NCBI GenBank assembly: GCA_964017185.1
Contig: OZ024875.1
Span: 26,731,456 to 26,795,455 of the forward strand
DNA length: 64,000 nt
Source: Rugalucina vietnamica
Lineage: Eukaryota; Mollusca; Bivalvia; Lucinida; Lucinidae
Direction of reading: 5' to 3'
Below are positions 11,115-24,900 of the stretch, piece after piece. The notes beneath the pieces are model-generated. The model saw only the letters and a list, made by a program, of their open reading frames with translations. It was not told the DNA's origin and did no database searches. Each line of letters opens with the position of its first letter. The first letter of the stretch is position 1. Both the position numbers and the translations under genes were made by a program.

Positions 11115-12300
11115 CGTACCCTTTTGTTATCTTGAGGTTGATTAGAGTAGATAATTGTATCCAATTATGGAGCAATCAATGAGTCTTTGTTGGGGGTTAG
11201 ACTACGTTTTTCAGACATAAAAGCAATTAAGAATTTATTCATATATTTAATTCTTGCAAAACTGGTTACAAAGATCAAAGCAACTTCATAACATGTACAA
11301 CAATAGCTTTATTAGCATTATTTTCTACTGAAGTTTAAACAAATACGAGTAATAATAAAATGTCAAACTAATAAATGTGTAATGCAATTAGGCCTAATCA
11401 TACAAATAATCTTATTTTTATAAAACAATTTGGAGGGCACAGTTTTAAAATTAATTTGTTTCTAGCTAAAACGGTTTTGCAAAAATTAAAAGTGCGTTTT
11501 CTAAGATATAAAAAATGTTTAATTCTTAATAAAATTTTTAATTCCAGCACAAGCAAGTTTACAACCGTTAAATGATAAAAGCACACAGCTGAGTGATAAA
11601 TTTGCTAAAATAATTCGATGACACAACCTTAAAATGAGTTAATTTATAGCTAAAACATTAAAAGTTAGTTTCTAAGGTATAATAACATTGATTTATCTCT
11701 AAATAAAATAAAATATAGCTCATGCAAGATTATGTACAGCATTTAAAAATGATAAAGCACATGATTGAGTAACACAGTGACAGTTGCCTATGGAAACGAA
11801 TTCGACTCGAATGTATTTTTAACACAAGGATGAGCATGATGCTGCATGAAATGCAATTTTCAGTTTTTCTTTTATTCCCCATCAAAAACCCCATAGCATT
11901 TAATGATTCAAAAGTGATGTGGTTCTAACAAGTATTCACAATCAATGTTTTGAGTAACAATATAAAAAAAATATTATTTATATTATAACGAAATTACACT
12001 TGAAAAAATCTGTATATTATATGGACAAGTTTCGGTAATGTCTGTTTGTGATCTTATTATAAGTGTGATTATCAAGGTGTGAAAACTCGCGTCGTTAATC
12101 ATCATTGCTCATCCATGGTAATTGGTTATTAATTTACTCAAATTAAGTGTGAAAACACGTGCTTATCGCTTTAATTTGTCGGCTTAAAGTAAATAGAAAT
12201 TAAACCGTTTGTGCTTTTTTGTTTTATAAACCATGACGCCATATAAATGGCCATTGTAGTTTCTCTATCGTTTTTAATTGAATAAAGATGCATTTTTTCA
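11115..12300. other. AT-rich spacer with a worn family A MITE
   Basis: The segment is mostly AT-rich, with short open stretches lacking motifs. Two blocks near 11410-11580 and 11640-11790 resemble each other (TAGCTAAAACG...AAAAGT and the GCACA...TGAGTRA ends), suggesting a worn tandem repeat of about 200 bp. Bases 11870-12045 resemble family A (AACCCCATAGCATTTAATG, TCACAATCAATGTTTTGAG, GGACAAGTTTCGGTAATGT) in degenerate form. Confidence 0.4.
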
Positions 12301-12307
12301 CCCTGTA

Positions 12308-12469
12308 ATTCACCATTTTTGCATTATCGGCTGGTTCCCAGCTTTGAAAAAATCAATATTGGAAATACAGGTAACCAGAACCCCCCCTGAGGGGGGTTCT
12401 TGGTTACCTGTTTTTCCAATATTGATTTTTGTCAGCTGGAAACCTGTCGATAATGCAAAAATGGTGAAT
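12308..12469. mobile_element. Perfect-hairpin foldback element, copy 2
   Basis: This is the same palindrome as at 9965-10124, with ATTCACCATTTTTGCATTAT at the left end, its inverse at the right end, and a CCCCCCTGAGGGGGG centre. It lies about 350 bp before the MFSD5 start codon. Confidence 0.8.
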
Positions 12470-12576
12470 AGACCCAAGTACCCTTGCAAGACTGGCTGCA
12501 TGGAAAACTAGCCTCGTATAGCATACACATCTTGCATAAAGTATATAATATAGTATATATGGATTGAATAAAAAAT

Positions 12577-12712
12577 CAGGCCGAAACGACTCACCAAAAT
12601 TGGCCGAAACGACCCAGGGCCGAATCGACTCAGGCCGAAACGACCCAGGCCGAAACGACCCACGGCCGAAACGACTCAAGGCCGAAACGACTCACGGCCG
12701 AAACGACCCGTT
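12577..12712 (+). promoter_or_regulatory. GGCCGAAACGACYCA array just upstream of MFSD5
   Basis: Eight closely spaced copies of GGCCGAAACGACYCA (one variant reads GGCCGAATCGACTCA), with 0-8 nt between them, end 105 nt before the MFSD5 ATG. Position and dense CpG content are compatible with a promoter-proximal element, but nothing in the sequence proves a regulatory role. The array could also be the edge of a mobile element, since related arrays sit at 10625-10917. No TATA box is evident. Confidence 0.45.
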
Positions 12713-12816
12713 ACCTCCCTAGTGAGACCATATCCGGAACGACCTGGACCGGAAATAGAATGTGAAGCGGAAGTGGCTGTCTTGTCAAGATAAACAAATT
12801 CATCACAGACACCACG

Positions 12817-12964
12817 ATGAATATTTTTCTCGCTGGATTTTATGTTTTATGTATTCTATGTGCATTGCTTTATGCCTACACTCGATCTGCTATTCCAGCA
12901 GTTAGTGATGCAAACTTTAACAAGTTTCAGAACTCTTATCTTGCCGTTTATTTGTTGGCAATGG
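12817..12964 (+). CDS. MFSD5: MFSD5 exon 1 (start codon, TM1)
   Basis: It starts at ATG in context CACCACGATGA and encodes MNIFLAGFYVLCILCALLYA (TM1), then NFNKFQNSYLAVYLLAMG, which parallels the human FLRFQLDFYQVYFLALA stretch. The donor is ATGG|GTAAGC. It ends in phase 1 and fits the next exon. No in-frame ATG further upstream looks better. Confidence 0.85.
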
Positions 12965-15900
12965 GTAAGCACAGTCATTGGCAAATTTAGATTTTTATGA
13001 AATTTAGTGTACATGTCAGACAGACTTTGTTTAGGTTACTGGTGAAACACCAGATTGACAGTATGCTACACCAGACATGTCTTATCTAATGCGCAGTACT
13101 CCTAAGTTATATGAATGCCAAAAATATTGAATAGTAATCAGATAAGAATATTGAATACTAATGCCGTATCCATATATCTATGATAACAGACTGGGGCGGT
13201 GGTAAAGTCTAGGATTCTGATCTGAAAGGCCCCAGATTTGAGGTTCAGCTAGGTGCCATTTGTTTTGGCATTAAGCAAGTCGCATTTAAGCAGCTTTTGC
13301 ATTATGAAAACATGTCAGTGCAATATACAGAGATTTTTTTCATCTGTAAAAATCGAAAATAACCATGCAAAAATTTTGATATATTTGCTCAAAACATCGA
13401 TTGTGGGTACAGCAGTACCTTAATTAATTTTTTAGACCATTGGGTAATTACCCACCCCTTTTTTATTCAATTGGGTATCTGAAATTTTAATTGGGTATGT
13501 TCATATTTTTTACCCCCTCTGTTTTCAATCAATTGGGTAAAATTGAAAATCAATTGGGTAAATGGTCACGAAAACAGATTATTTGGGTATTTAGTGTTTA
13601 TTTTTTTATCATTTATTTAATTAAGTTTATTTTTAAGAATTGCCTGCATCACTGTTGTATTGAACTGAAGGGACAAGTAAGAAAGGGCACCACTCATTGT
13701 CAATGGTATTTAGCTGATTTGCATGTGCTACAAGGTACAAACCTGGATCATTACTGATTTGCCAACTTTCTTAATTATTTGATAGCAGCCAAGGTACTTT
13801 GAAAAGCCAAAGTTCCAACTCGCTACTTTCGTTTTTCATTACGTCATGTTTACCCTCCATCGAACGTGATTTCAAGCGTATATTCCCTACCAGACACATG
13901 TCAAAACGTTCGTTTACAATTCCAGTGATGAAAGGATGAGTGTAGATATCAAATCGCCATAGACTACCTGTTATTTTATCGTAATTTAATTGCTTTGTGG
14001 AAGATTGACGCCATATTTGTCATTTTTGAGATTTCCCCCCAATACTGTATCTCGTCATTATCGGATATTGTAATAGGGCATGTTGGGATGACGTCATACA
14101 GGTAAGTTTGTTCATTCGGCGGAGGTACATTACTCAGTGTTTATCGCTATGCCTTACCAAATTTGGAGCGCAAAATATGGAATCAAAATGAAATTTTTCC
14201 ATCAAAGCATTGCATATTCTATTAGATTTCCGGATATAATTTATTCCAATGTAAGGAATGCGTAATATTTTGGTCAAATTATGGTTTTATAAGCGTCTGA
14301 AAGTAGTAAACGCATAGCGATGATGACAGAGGTTACCACCTCCACCGAATGAAGAAAATAGCGGGAAAGGTGACCGATATTGATTTTTTTTCATGGAAGA
14401 GTACCTTGCCGACATGCCCTATGAAATACTTTGGCGTGCGCTGGAAACCATTCTCGCCACCAGGTCGCTTACGCACTGGCAAACCGGAAACGTTATAAAC
14501 GCCGGTACTGATAAAAACCGGTACGCATTGAATTTTCCCGGGATTGCGTATCGCCGATTTCTTTTGCGTTTTTGTACGCAATCGGGTCGTCTTGTATTGG
14601 GTTTTTTACTAATTGAATTGCGTAATTACGCAAATACGCTGACTAATTAAGCTACTGGTACAGGTTAGAAATGCCTTGGTTAACAAGTACCAACAATTTT
14701 TGTTTTGAAGCAATAGGTATCTCTGCATACCCCAAAGGTGATCACTATGAGGTGATCACTATGCAGGGATTTATCTGGGCTGCGCCATGTGCTAAATCGC
14801 GCATCAAATCCAGAAAAAACGCACCTGATTCGTTGTAGTGCGCTAAAAGGGCGCACCGAATGCTGCAAAAGCGCATATAACTGTGGTTAATGCGTCTGTC
14901 AAAACTGCAGATTGAATGGGCGCAAGGATTTTCAAACAAAAGCGTCCTAGATCTGTGCATTCCAAACGCTTATCAAAAGAAAAAAAACGGAATAAAGCAG
15001 TTGTCCGACATGGAATAGAATATGGTGTGCTTCATTAGCACTGACTAAAATCCTGGTCAATTCTCCCCAGTTTCGTATGTCTTTGTAAATTAGTTGATCG
15101 ATCAGTACAATGAAGCAATTTACTTCAAAGACAGTCATAAAATCATTTGAAACCATAGCGATTTTCATTGGAAAATCAATTTAATTGGAGGAACATTTGA
15201 AAAAAGCAAAACTTTTATGCTTCTGGAACAAATTTTGAAATGTCATTAGTTTTTCGCGACTTTATAGCATCGTGAATATATTTCTGTTTCAGTTGCTTCT
15301 AAATCATTATTTGTTGGTAAAACTTTGTTTAAAGTGTTCAAGTGAGGTTTAGTGTCAAAGTTAATAGTAATGAAGTCAATCTCATGACATGACAGTAATT
15401 ATTATTGGAAATTCAGCCTTTGAAGGGGTCACCCCTTATGGACTCCAAACTCACAACTGCACAGGTGAATGTTAATGCCATACATCTTACATTATATACT
15501 AGATAGATGTCATAGAAAGGCTATGGTTACAAAAAGGAACTTATTTTGATTTGCATTACACACATTTCTCAGTCTGGTATAGTAGATTAGATCCCCACCC
15601 ACAGTTTTAACCTATTCTACAATGGACAACATGTCATTTTATACCATCAGGTTTAAGTGTTATGAAAAGTGCCATGGTCAATATTATTTCTTTCGCCAAA
15701 AGTTTTTTTCTAAAATATGTTCCTGGAGTAAACTAAGACTGTTGATATATAAAAATAAAAAACAAGAAAAAAGGGTCTAAGGAGAGGCTGTCTAGGCACA
15801 TACAAAATGCTTAAATCTAATTTCGGCCGGGGAGCTTTGCTCCCCTGGAACCCTCACCAGGGCGTTGCCCCTGGACCCCACTGGGAGCCTTGCGGCCCCC

Positions 15901-18900
15901 AGACCCCCGGCTAAAGTTAGGGCCCATGGAATTTTTGTTGGATGGGCCGAAGGCCCATTCAACAAAAATTCCAGATAAATCCCTGCTATGGACTTAAACA
16001 ACACCTGGTAATATTCTAAAATGACCATGTCAAAAATACCAATGCTGATGTCATTAAAGTGTTCCAATCATTGCAAAATAGTGTTTGATCATAATTATAA
16101 GGTTACGTTTCAGTGTGGCGAAAACGGTATATTTATGTGTAAAATTGGTGTAAAATACCAATATGGGCTTATGCAAGTTTTTTAAACGAAAAGAGTTTGT
16201 GCTTAAAGCTCTTATTGGTGCATGTGTGCCAATTACAACAAATACGGTAATTGAATATATATACAGTAGAAGTTCAATGATTTGAACCCCAAGGGACATC
16301 TTTTGAATGATTGAGAGTTTGAACTTTCCAGAATCACAAAAAATCGGATATGTTTGGTCATTTTTATTCAGACAGTTGTACGGCCAGACTGGGCAGCTTC
16401 AGTTTGGCATTTTGGCGTATATATGGTAATCTGTGCACATGGAATGGAGAAAATATGTTTATAAGAGGTTTATCATAATGCCATTTACAACCAACAGATT
16501 TAAACAAATGCAAAAATAAAAAGTGAAAATGAAGACTTACATATTTCATTAAAATTTGTCAACAACAAAATGATGAATCATTTAATTATGAAATATTAAA
16601 CTCAAATAAACACAAACATAAATTGGCAAATACACTAACATGACCAAGAGGGGTCCAACCAGGTTCAGTGTTATGTCTAAAAAAGTACAAGTAGGCAAAG
16701 ATCAGGAAAAGGCGCAATCAGAAAAAGACTCCCACTCCAAAAACCAAGGTGGGAAAAAACCAAACTAACAATTAGGCACTTATACCATGAAAACATTTCG
16801 TAAGCTGAATGAGCAGCTATTTTCCCAATAGGTGGCCACTCAGTTACCTTAACTTAACTAAAAAATATGTAAACATACATAAGGCACCAACAGCACAAAA
16901 CTATTTTAAACACCAAGACATAAAACAAAAAGAACCACCACAGAAGTATCGACTTGGAACGATCAGTAACACAAAGTTACTGGCGGGTTTAAATCGATTT
17001 TACACGGCCGTAACCTCATCCTCAGCTTCTGCAGTGGTTCAACTTCATAACATTTAGTTAGTTCTTCGGTCCTCGTGGTGAATCTCTAACCGTGTTGTAA
17101 TGAACAATGTTATACAGAGGTCGAGGTGTATTGTCAAATAGCAAATATCAGTATCAGACTGCAGCAATCTTGTTGGTACAAAACTAAAAGTCTTAATTTA
17201 ACATTTATAGACAGTCCTGTTACACCTATTTTCACTATCACAAACGCGAGATAAATATTTGTCCATCATTACTTTATTTGAATTGATATTTTCGTAACAC
17301 CCACACTTCTACTGCCAATTTATTTTGCAGCCTTCTTTGAATCAATGATAATTTTCCAAATTATTTTTAATCAAATACGGTGATTGTTGCAATTGATCTC
17401 AATTAAGACGTAATTTACTCAATTATGGATCATCACCTAATAGTGTGACCGTTAAGACGATGTCTGTTACCTGAAGCGGATATACCTGTGAAATCACTGG
17501 AGTGTGTAATAATTGATCTCGCTCTACAACTCGTGTCCATCGTGCGTGATATTGATTGGCAGTTTGCGGCTTCGTGTTTTAAAGGGTATTATAATAGGAA
17601 TTTCTTTGATTGGGGCCGGCAAAATAGTTAAAAAAAATTGAATTTTTCGAAAAATCGAAATTAAAAAAATTGGTGATATTTTAACAATAAACAAATGCGG
17701 AAATTTTCGGGACCGTCAAATGTCTTCGAAAAATCTGGTACAGGGTTCAAACTAGCCAAGAAATTTAGGGAGAAGTTTTGTCTCTCCGCAAGAAAATTTG
17801 GGAGAAATTTCTACTTGAATTTCAGGTTTGCCTATATATTCTATACATTTTCACATCTCCCTCAGCTGAAAATAGGGAGAAGTTTGTTAATTTAGGGAGA
17901 CTATTTCTCCCTACTCGCCCTGTAGGCTTTTCCATGCTGGAGGTTTTGAAAAATCGAATTATCCAAATTGGACTATATGTGGGTTTAGAACTTCATGAGT
18001 TCATTGTGTCTGTCAGAGGGATCTAAATGTAAAAATAAAATGGTTTTCTTAAACTCAGTTCTTGAAATACTGTCTTGTTGTATTTTGTGCACGGTGCTGC
18101 CTGTGGGGATCAAACCCGGAACCTCTCAATTCTAAGTCTCACACTCTATGCCACTGCTCTCCCCTAGCTGTTTGTCAGACATTAAATGAGAGTACAACAT
18201 TGATAGGCATCAGTTTTGTGTGTATCTGTGAATTATGTTATAATTGAAAAATAAACATGCTGTGTAGCTCATGCAGTCTTACTGGTCTCAGTCTCATGGT
18301 CAGTCATGGATGAGGCTCAAGCTCAGAAGATAGCTAGAGGCTGGAAATTTCAGATTTAGAAAGTAGAGGAATTGTACTATCCTTGTAGTGATTTCTGCGA
18401 AGGCGAAAACCTAGGCGAAAATTATGTTTTCTCATGACAAAGCTCATATGGCCCACCTTCTCCTTTTGAAAGTGTTGCTACTTCCAAAGGATCTAACAAC
18501 TATATTTTATTTATCATTACCGTATTCGTTCTAATTAGCGCACATGCTCCAATAAGCGCACACCCCGGCCATTTCCGAAAAAACATGTACATAAGCGCAC
18601 ACTGCACGAATAGTATATTGTTATTTTGCACTAATTCTGCACATTAATACAGCATTAGATACATCAGATTGTAACCACAAATGATAAAAAAAAAACAACT
18701 TTGCAACAATTAGAACACTTAAATGACATTATCATTGATAGATTTGACATGGTTATTTTAGCATTTTGATATGCTGTTTTCGTCAATAGTGTGCGCTAAC
18801 TAGAACGACAATTTGTTACCTTAACTTTTAGTTACTTTGAAATGTTAAGCGCACTCTGCGCTAATTAGAACGAATACGGTATTTGATTTTGTCAGCATGA

Positions 18901-21900
18901 CATTGTCACATTGGCCTGTTAGAATGATGACAGATCACCCCCATGGCAAAAGATGGTAAAACAGCCGCTGGATCAGATAATACTATATAGTATTGAATAA
19001 CTTACTTTATTGACAAACATTTACTTTTTATCTGTGAAAAATGTTGTTAAGCATAGATGAACTATGCTGAATTAACAGCTGCTTTCCATTGATACCCGGT
19101 ACACCACATGTTGAAGTGAAGATGTAAATAATACATTTAGGTGATCAATACAAAAGAGCCACCTCGTGTGAAAACCAACAATGTGGTTTCCAAACAGGTC
19201 TGACACAAACCGACCTATACAGTCACAGAAAAGAGCTAGAAGCTTGAAATTTCGGATTTAAGTAGAAGAGGATATGTACTATCCGAGTAGCGAAAACAAA
19301 GGCGCTGATCAGCTTTGCGGTCACAGCGAAGCTGATCTGCGCCTTTGTTTTCGCATATGCAGATTGTTTGTTTTCCCACGAGGCGGCTCAAAAGATAGAA
19401 TCTCAGCATGAACTTTACAACTGACTGTTGATAAACATAACAACATGCTAGTCTGAGTTTCGAATGGAGGTATGCATATACATGTGTAATTTGTGATTTG
19501 AGGCTTGGCATCAGAAAACCAACAATCTGCATATGAAAAAACAAAGACACAGATCAGATGTGCAGTAACTGCATATCTGACCAGCGCCTTTGTTTTTGAT
19601 ACACAGATTAAAAGAATCTATGTGTGGTTGAGGCCAAGACAATACAATCCCTGTACTTCTAAGTAAGAATAGAGGGACCAGGAATCGATACAATTGAAGT
19701 CACAAGATAGACACCTGTTGGGAAAGAAAATACATAAAAAAAACATAACAAATCACTTTTCTGACAACACACTATCGAAAAGCAAGATGACTAGCTCTTT
19801 CCTAACAAGGTAGCCACCTGGCTAGTCTCAACCAAAACCAAAGGCAACAAGCACAGCAGGGAGGCAGACAGAATAAACCAATGTATCATGAAGATAAATC
19901 ACTTTTACCGGGACTTCAATTACCTTTTTTACTGGGGACAATGCCGATTACCATATTTACTGGCGACATTCTCGATTTTATTAAGAAAGAAAATAAAATC
20001 AAAGCATTAAAACAAACATAGTGATCAAGTGGCCAGTTATACGATTATATGTAACCATTGTTTGTGACCAAAGCTCCTCTAGCCTCTGGGAATATCATGT
20101 CCCTGACTGTTTGTGCTGCAGTACCAGCATCATTTCTCCCATCAGTCTTAAATTTATTTTTTTCCTTTATAACACATGTCTCACATATTTTGTCCCCACA
20201 CTGTTACTAGGGATTAATGCTATATACATCATGAAAAAGTCAAAGTGTCTCTAAGTCTAATGATGTCCCTTGCCCTTGGGATAGTGGGGTGCTTGTTACA
20301 AATGATTGGTACATTATCAATTCTTTCTCATTTTCAGCTGGTGACTGGCTACAGGGACCCCATGTGTATGCCCTGTATGACTGGTATGGCATGACAACAC
20401 ATCAGATAGAAATACTGTTTGTGGTCGGCTTTGGCTCTAGTATGGTTGTTGGCACGATTGTTGGCTCATTTGCTGACAAATAGTAAGTCCTTTAAAATAT
20501 TAATCAGTAATCTTCATTTGTCAGCTAGGTAGGTGTAATACAGGAAAGACGGTTCAGTCTGGTGAGGGTCTTCTTTTGTTGCTAATATTCAGACATATTA
20601 TGTCCACAATTTTTTCATACTGCAGAACTTTCGAGTCAGCAGGTTGTCTGGTTCGTATTGAAACAGGCACCAGCTAGATTTGCAGTTTCAATAGACCTTT
20701 TGTCAGCCTTTAGTTGACACACATTGCACCCAGTACATGTACATATGCTTTCAATATTTTGCATACAAAGTTCTGATACACAACTTTTGATGCATGGTTA
20801 AGCAAATAAATTTTGCAATACACATTTTCTCATGATATTGTTCATATATATTTTAATTTCATGTTTTTTGTCACTTTAGTAAAAGCCCATTATAAAGATT
20901 TATATATCAGACTTCAAGCCATTAGTTCTCTCTTGAGTACCCTCCAAGGGTAAATGGAGCCACTGCATCAGAAAACCAACAATTTGCATATGCAAAAACA
21001 AAGACGATGATCAGCTTCTCAGAAGCTGATCAGCGCCTTTGTTTTTGCTACACAGATAGTTCAATTCTTCTACTTTTTACATCCAAACTTTCTAGCCTCT
21101 AGCCATCTTCTGTGCTTGTACAGCCTGGTTTGTGTCAAACCTGGTCGGAAACCCAAATTGTTGATTTTCTCACATTGCGGCTTAATTAAAATCAATGACA
21201 GTTCTACAGATTTTGTAAATGATTAGTAATAAAAATGTCATTATTACTTCCTGTATGATACATAATGTGTTCACTTTAGCATGACAATGCTTATTGATTG
21301 ATTTAGTCTATATTCCTTTAAAACTTAAATTTGTGTAAAGGGAGGGTGGTGGCCTAGTGTTAGAGCATTAGACTCCAAATCTAGAGATCCTGGGTTCGAT
21401 CTCCACAGGCGGCACCATTTGATGTCCTTGAGCAAGACACATTTACTCCCTACAGTACTGCTTAAACCTAGGATGCGTTGGCTCCATCCCGACATGACTG
21501 AAAAATTGTTTACTTGGACTTTGAGCCACAGTACAAACAAACTAATTTGTGTAGTAGCTGATGAGCATCTTTGTTCTTGAAGCATATACAATCCTTCTAC
21601 GCTCTAAAACTGAAATCAGAAAACTCAAATTACATGTAATAGCAGGGTACATGTAGCTGATATTGTCTTGAATCTGATTGAAAAGTCTAAATACATATTC
21701 TGTGAGGGCATTCCAAGTTAACTTAATAATGGCAACTAATTCTGAGGGTAGGTCTGAACATGATAAAACATAGTTATTATTGAGATGGGCCTTAAAGCCC
21801 CATCAACACTGCTCAAAATGCCAGATATGGTCCTATAACAAATTATGGCGTAATTAAGAAACAAAATACTGACTTGAAATTTACAATATCAAAAACAGAT

Positions 21901-24900
21901 TAGTTAGAATGAAATGACAGTACAGTACCAAAGAGTTTTGACAAACTGAACAGATATAGGGTGTTTGTGCCTTTTAACAAGTAACATGGCATTATTTGTT
22001 TTTGTTCTTTGATTTATCAGAATTAAGTCACTAGAGCCTCTATACATTGTTGTTGAAGTATTAATAAATTCAACACTAAATTGTAAATGCAAACAGAGAA
22101 ATGTCACATTATTCAAATATTATTTACTATCACATAACTGATCAACAAGTCTGTTGACTTCACTCGTAAATGAGCTGCGTCATGAGAAAACCAACATTTT
22201 GCATAGGCGAAATCAAAGGCGCAGATCAGGATCAGCTTCACAGTAAGTGTGATGCTGATCAGTGCCTTTGTTTTAGCTACACAGATAGTACAATTCCTCT
22301 ACTTTGATTACTTTCTAAAAACAAAATTTCCAGCCTCTAGCCATCTTCTGTGCTAGTACACCTCTGTTTATGTCAGGCCTGTTGGGAAACCATGTTCTTT
22401 GTTTTCTCATGACGGGGTTCAAATGGATATTCATTCCCTGAGCACACATATAGGTCCTTACAAATAAAACCCCAATTAACCAGCGGAGACTCGGATCAGC
22501 CACAGCTCATAGTGAAAACACATCTATGTAATATACATATTTTTACAACTGTAAAAAATTTAAAATGTTAAGATGATTTTTTTTTAAACATATTTGTATT
22601 TTTGCGCAAAATATAGATTTTGGTTTCACATGAGAACAGTTTAGTTATGACGCTGCAGAACCTGGTGTAACATCTAGATACTCTGTTTGCTTAAAGGCAT
22701 TTTATAGAAAAATTTAGTTAAAATTGAAGATCACCCCTGAAGATCACCCCCCCCCCCCCAAAAAAAATAAAAAAATAAAATAAAATAAATAAATAAATGA
22801 ATAACACAACAAAACAAACAAACTGATAGTGGACTTAAACAGATGATAATGTTGGGCAAGTCTGTTTGTAACAAATGGTTTAAAAGACTTCAAATTCTTG
22901 TGTTTCAGTGGTCGTCGTTTCAACTGTATACTGTATGGTATCCTTTACGGCCTAGCCTGTATCACAAAACATTTCAACAGTTTCTGGATCCTCATGATTG
23001 GTCGACTCCTGGGTGGTACAGCTACATCAATACTCTACAGTGCCTTTGAATCCTGGCTCATACACGAACATAATAAGGTAGGAAATCTGTTTCACAGTGT
23101 AGTCGTTGACCAGAACTGATAGCATGATAGTGCTTTCTTTATTGCAAAGAACAGACATGAGATTGAGCCTTATACTTGCCTTATTTCCTGTTCTTATACA
23201 TATACCTAGGGGTGCTCTGTTACCAGGTGAATGACTCTGCATGGAGAGTTTATGTATTAAACCCTGCTAGTATCAGGTTCTGTCCTTCAGCAAGACACAT
23301 TTACTGCCAAAAGCACTGGTCAATACACAGGAAGCATTGGCTCTATCCCACCATGACAGAAAAATTGTTGACTTGGACATAAAACCACAAAACAAATAAA
23401 ACATAACTTTCATTACCAAGTTGTCAGTTGCATTTTGAAGATTGCCAGTAAATGCAGACAAAGTTCCTTCAGGAATCTTGCTATGGACCAGGTTGGTTTT
23501 AAAGTAACTGACCAGTCTGACAAGTTTACCATTGATTTCAACTGCAAGACTGTTAAAACTAATATATGATGGTTTGGGATGCATATTTGATAACAAATGA
23601 GTGTTATTTTTTGTCAGGTCTTAAAAAAGAACTTCAAGAGCAGTTGGTCATTGAAAAGTATTGCACTGATTAAATCATGTATTCTCTGTATATTCAGCAT
23701 GGTTTTGATTCTGAGTTGCTAGGCAACATATTCAGTCTGGGTATCCTTGGTAATTCACTTGTGGCGATATGTGCTGGTATTGTGGCTCAGTGGTTTGCTG
23801 ATCAGTTTGGATTTGTGTAAGTATCATAGATATTCTAATGAATGCACATCCCCTAATTTTGGCTAAATAACAATAACATGTCAATAATTTGTAAAAGTTA
23901 ATTCTGTCTGAACATATTACAAAGAGAGGGTTTCTAGTCCTTATATTTCAGTGAAAAATAAACATTTTGATGAAATTTGTCTTTCCCAACCTCATTCTTG
24001 TCATAAAAGATCTCATCTATATTTGATGGTTTTAATCTAAATTGCATACAGTTTACAGGGCTTCACAGAATGCATTCTGGATTTCCTATTTTCAGCCCTG
24101 CAAGCCCATATCCACATCAAAATCATCACAGTTAATAGATAGGTTTTATTTACAAGCTGACTACAAAATCCCGCCTCTGTTTTAATGCATAAGAATATAC
24201 ATTGTATAGAATTTTACATCGGCATATGATTATGGTGTGTTGATGTGTTTTTTTTTCAGAGCACCATTTGATGTCTCCCTGACCATTCTGATGATAATGT
24301 GTGTAATTATTGTAATGACATGGCCGGAGAATTATGGCAATAGAACAGGCAGTGTCCGAGCATCCATGGTCAACGCTGCTACATCAATAAAAGAAGGTAA
24401 GCCTACTATGGCAATAGAACGGGCAGTGTCCGAGCATCCATGGTCAACGCTGCTACATCAATAAAAGAAGGTAAGCCTACTATGGCAATAGAACTGGCAG
24501 TGTCCAAGCATCCATGGTCAACGCTGCTACATCAATAAAAGAAGGTAAGCCTACTATGGCAATAGAACTGGCAGTGTCCGAGCATCCATGGTCAGCGCTG
24601 CTACATCAATAAAAGAAGGTAAGCCTACTATGGCAATAGAACGGGCAGTGTCCGAGCATCCATGGTCAGCGCTGCTACATCAATAAAAGAAGGTAAGCCT
24701 ACTATGGCAATAGAACGGGCAGTGTCCGAGCATCCATGGTCAGCGCTGCTACATCAATAAAAGAAGGTAAGCCTACTATGGCAATAGAACGGGCAGTGTC
24801 CGAGCATCCATGGTCAGCGCTGCTACATCAATAAAAGAAGGTAAGCCTACTATGGCAATAGAACGGGCAGTGTCCGAGCATCCATGGTCAACGCTGCTAC

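Larger units (their letters stand above)
12965..20337 (+). other. MFSD5 intron 1, repeat-filled
   Basis: A 7.4-kb intron holding several mobile elements listed separately, plus stretches without features. An open stretch at 14393-14650 and short - strand ones near 14680-15168 lack motifs and are not called genes. A short direct repeat GGTGATCACTATG occurs twice at 14737-14763. The acceptor at 20332-20337 reads TTTCAG. Confidence 0.6.
20483..22908 (+). other. MFSD5 intron 2
   Basis: A 2.4-kb intron with two family B elements and one tRNA-derived SINE, listed separately. Otherwise it is AT-rich, with a short C/A low-complexity tract at 22741-22800 and a worn hint of family A (TTTTTGCGCAAAATATAGAT) at 22600. 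No gene is seen inside. Confidence 0.6.

Noticed and set aside
14393-14650. Small protein gene at 14.4 kb
   Set aside because: The open stretch has no motif, lies in MFSD5 intron 1 and overlaps an equally long open stretch on the other strand.
21340-21415. Functional tRNA gene
   Set aside because: Box A and box B-like words are present, but the acceptor and anticodon stems do not pair, and the sequence continues into a SINE body shared with other copies.
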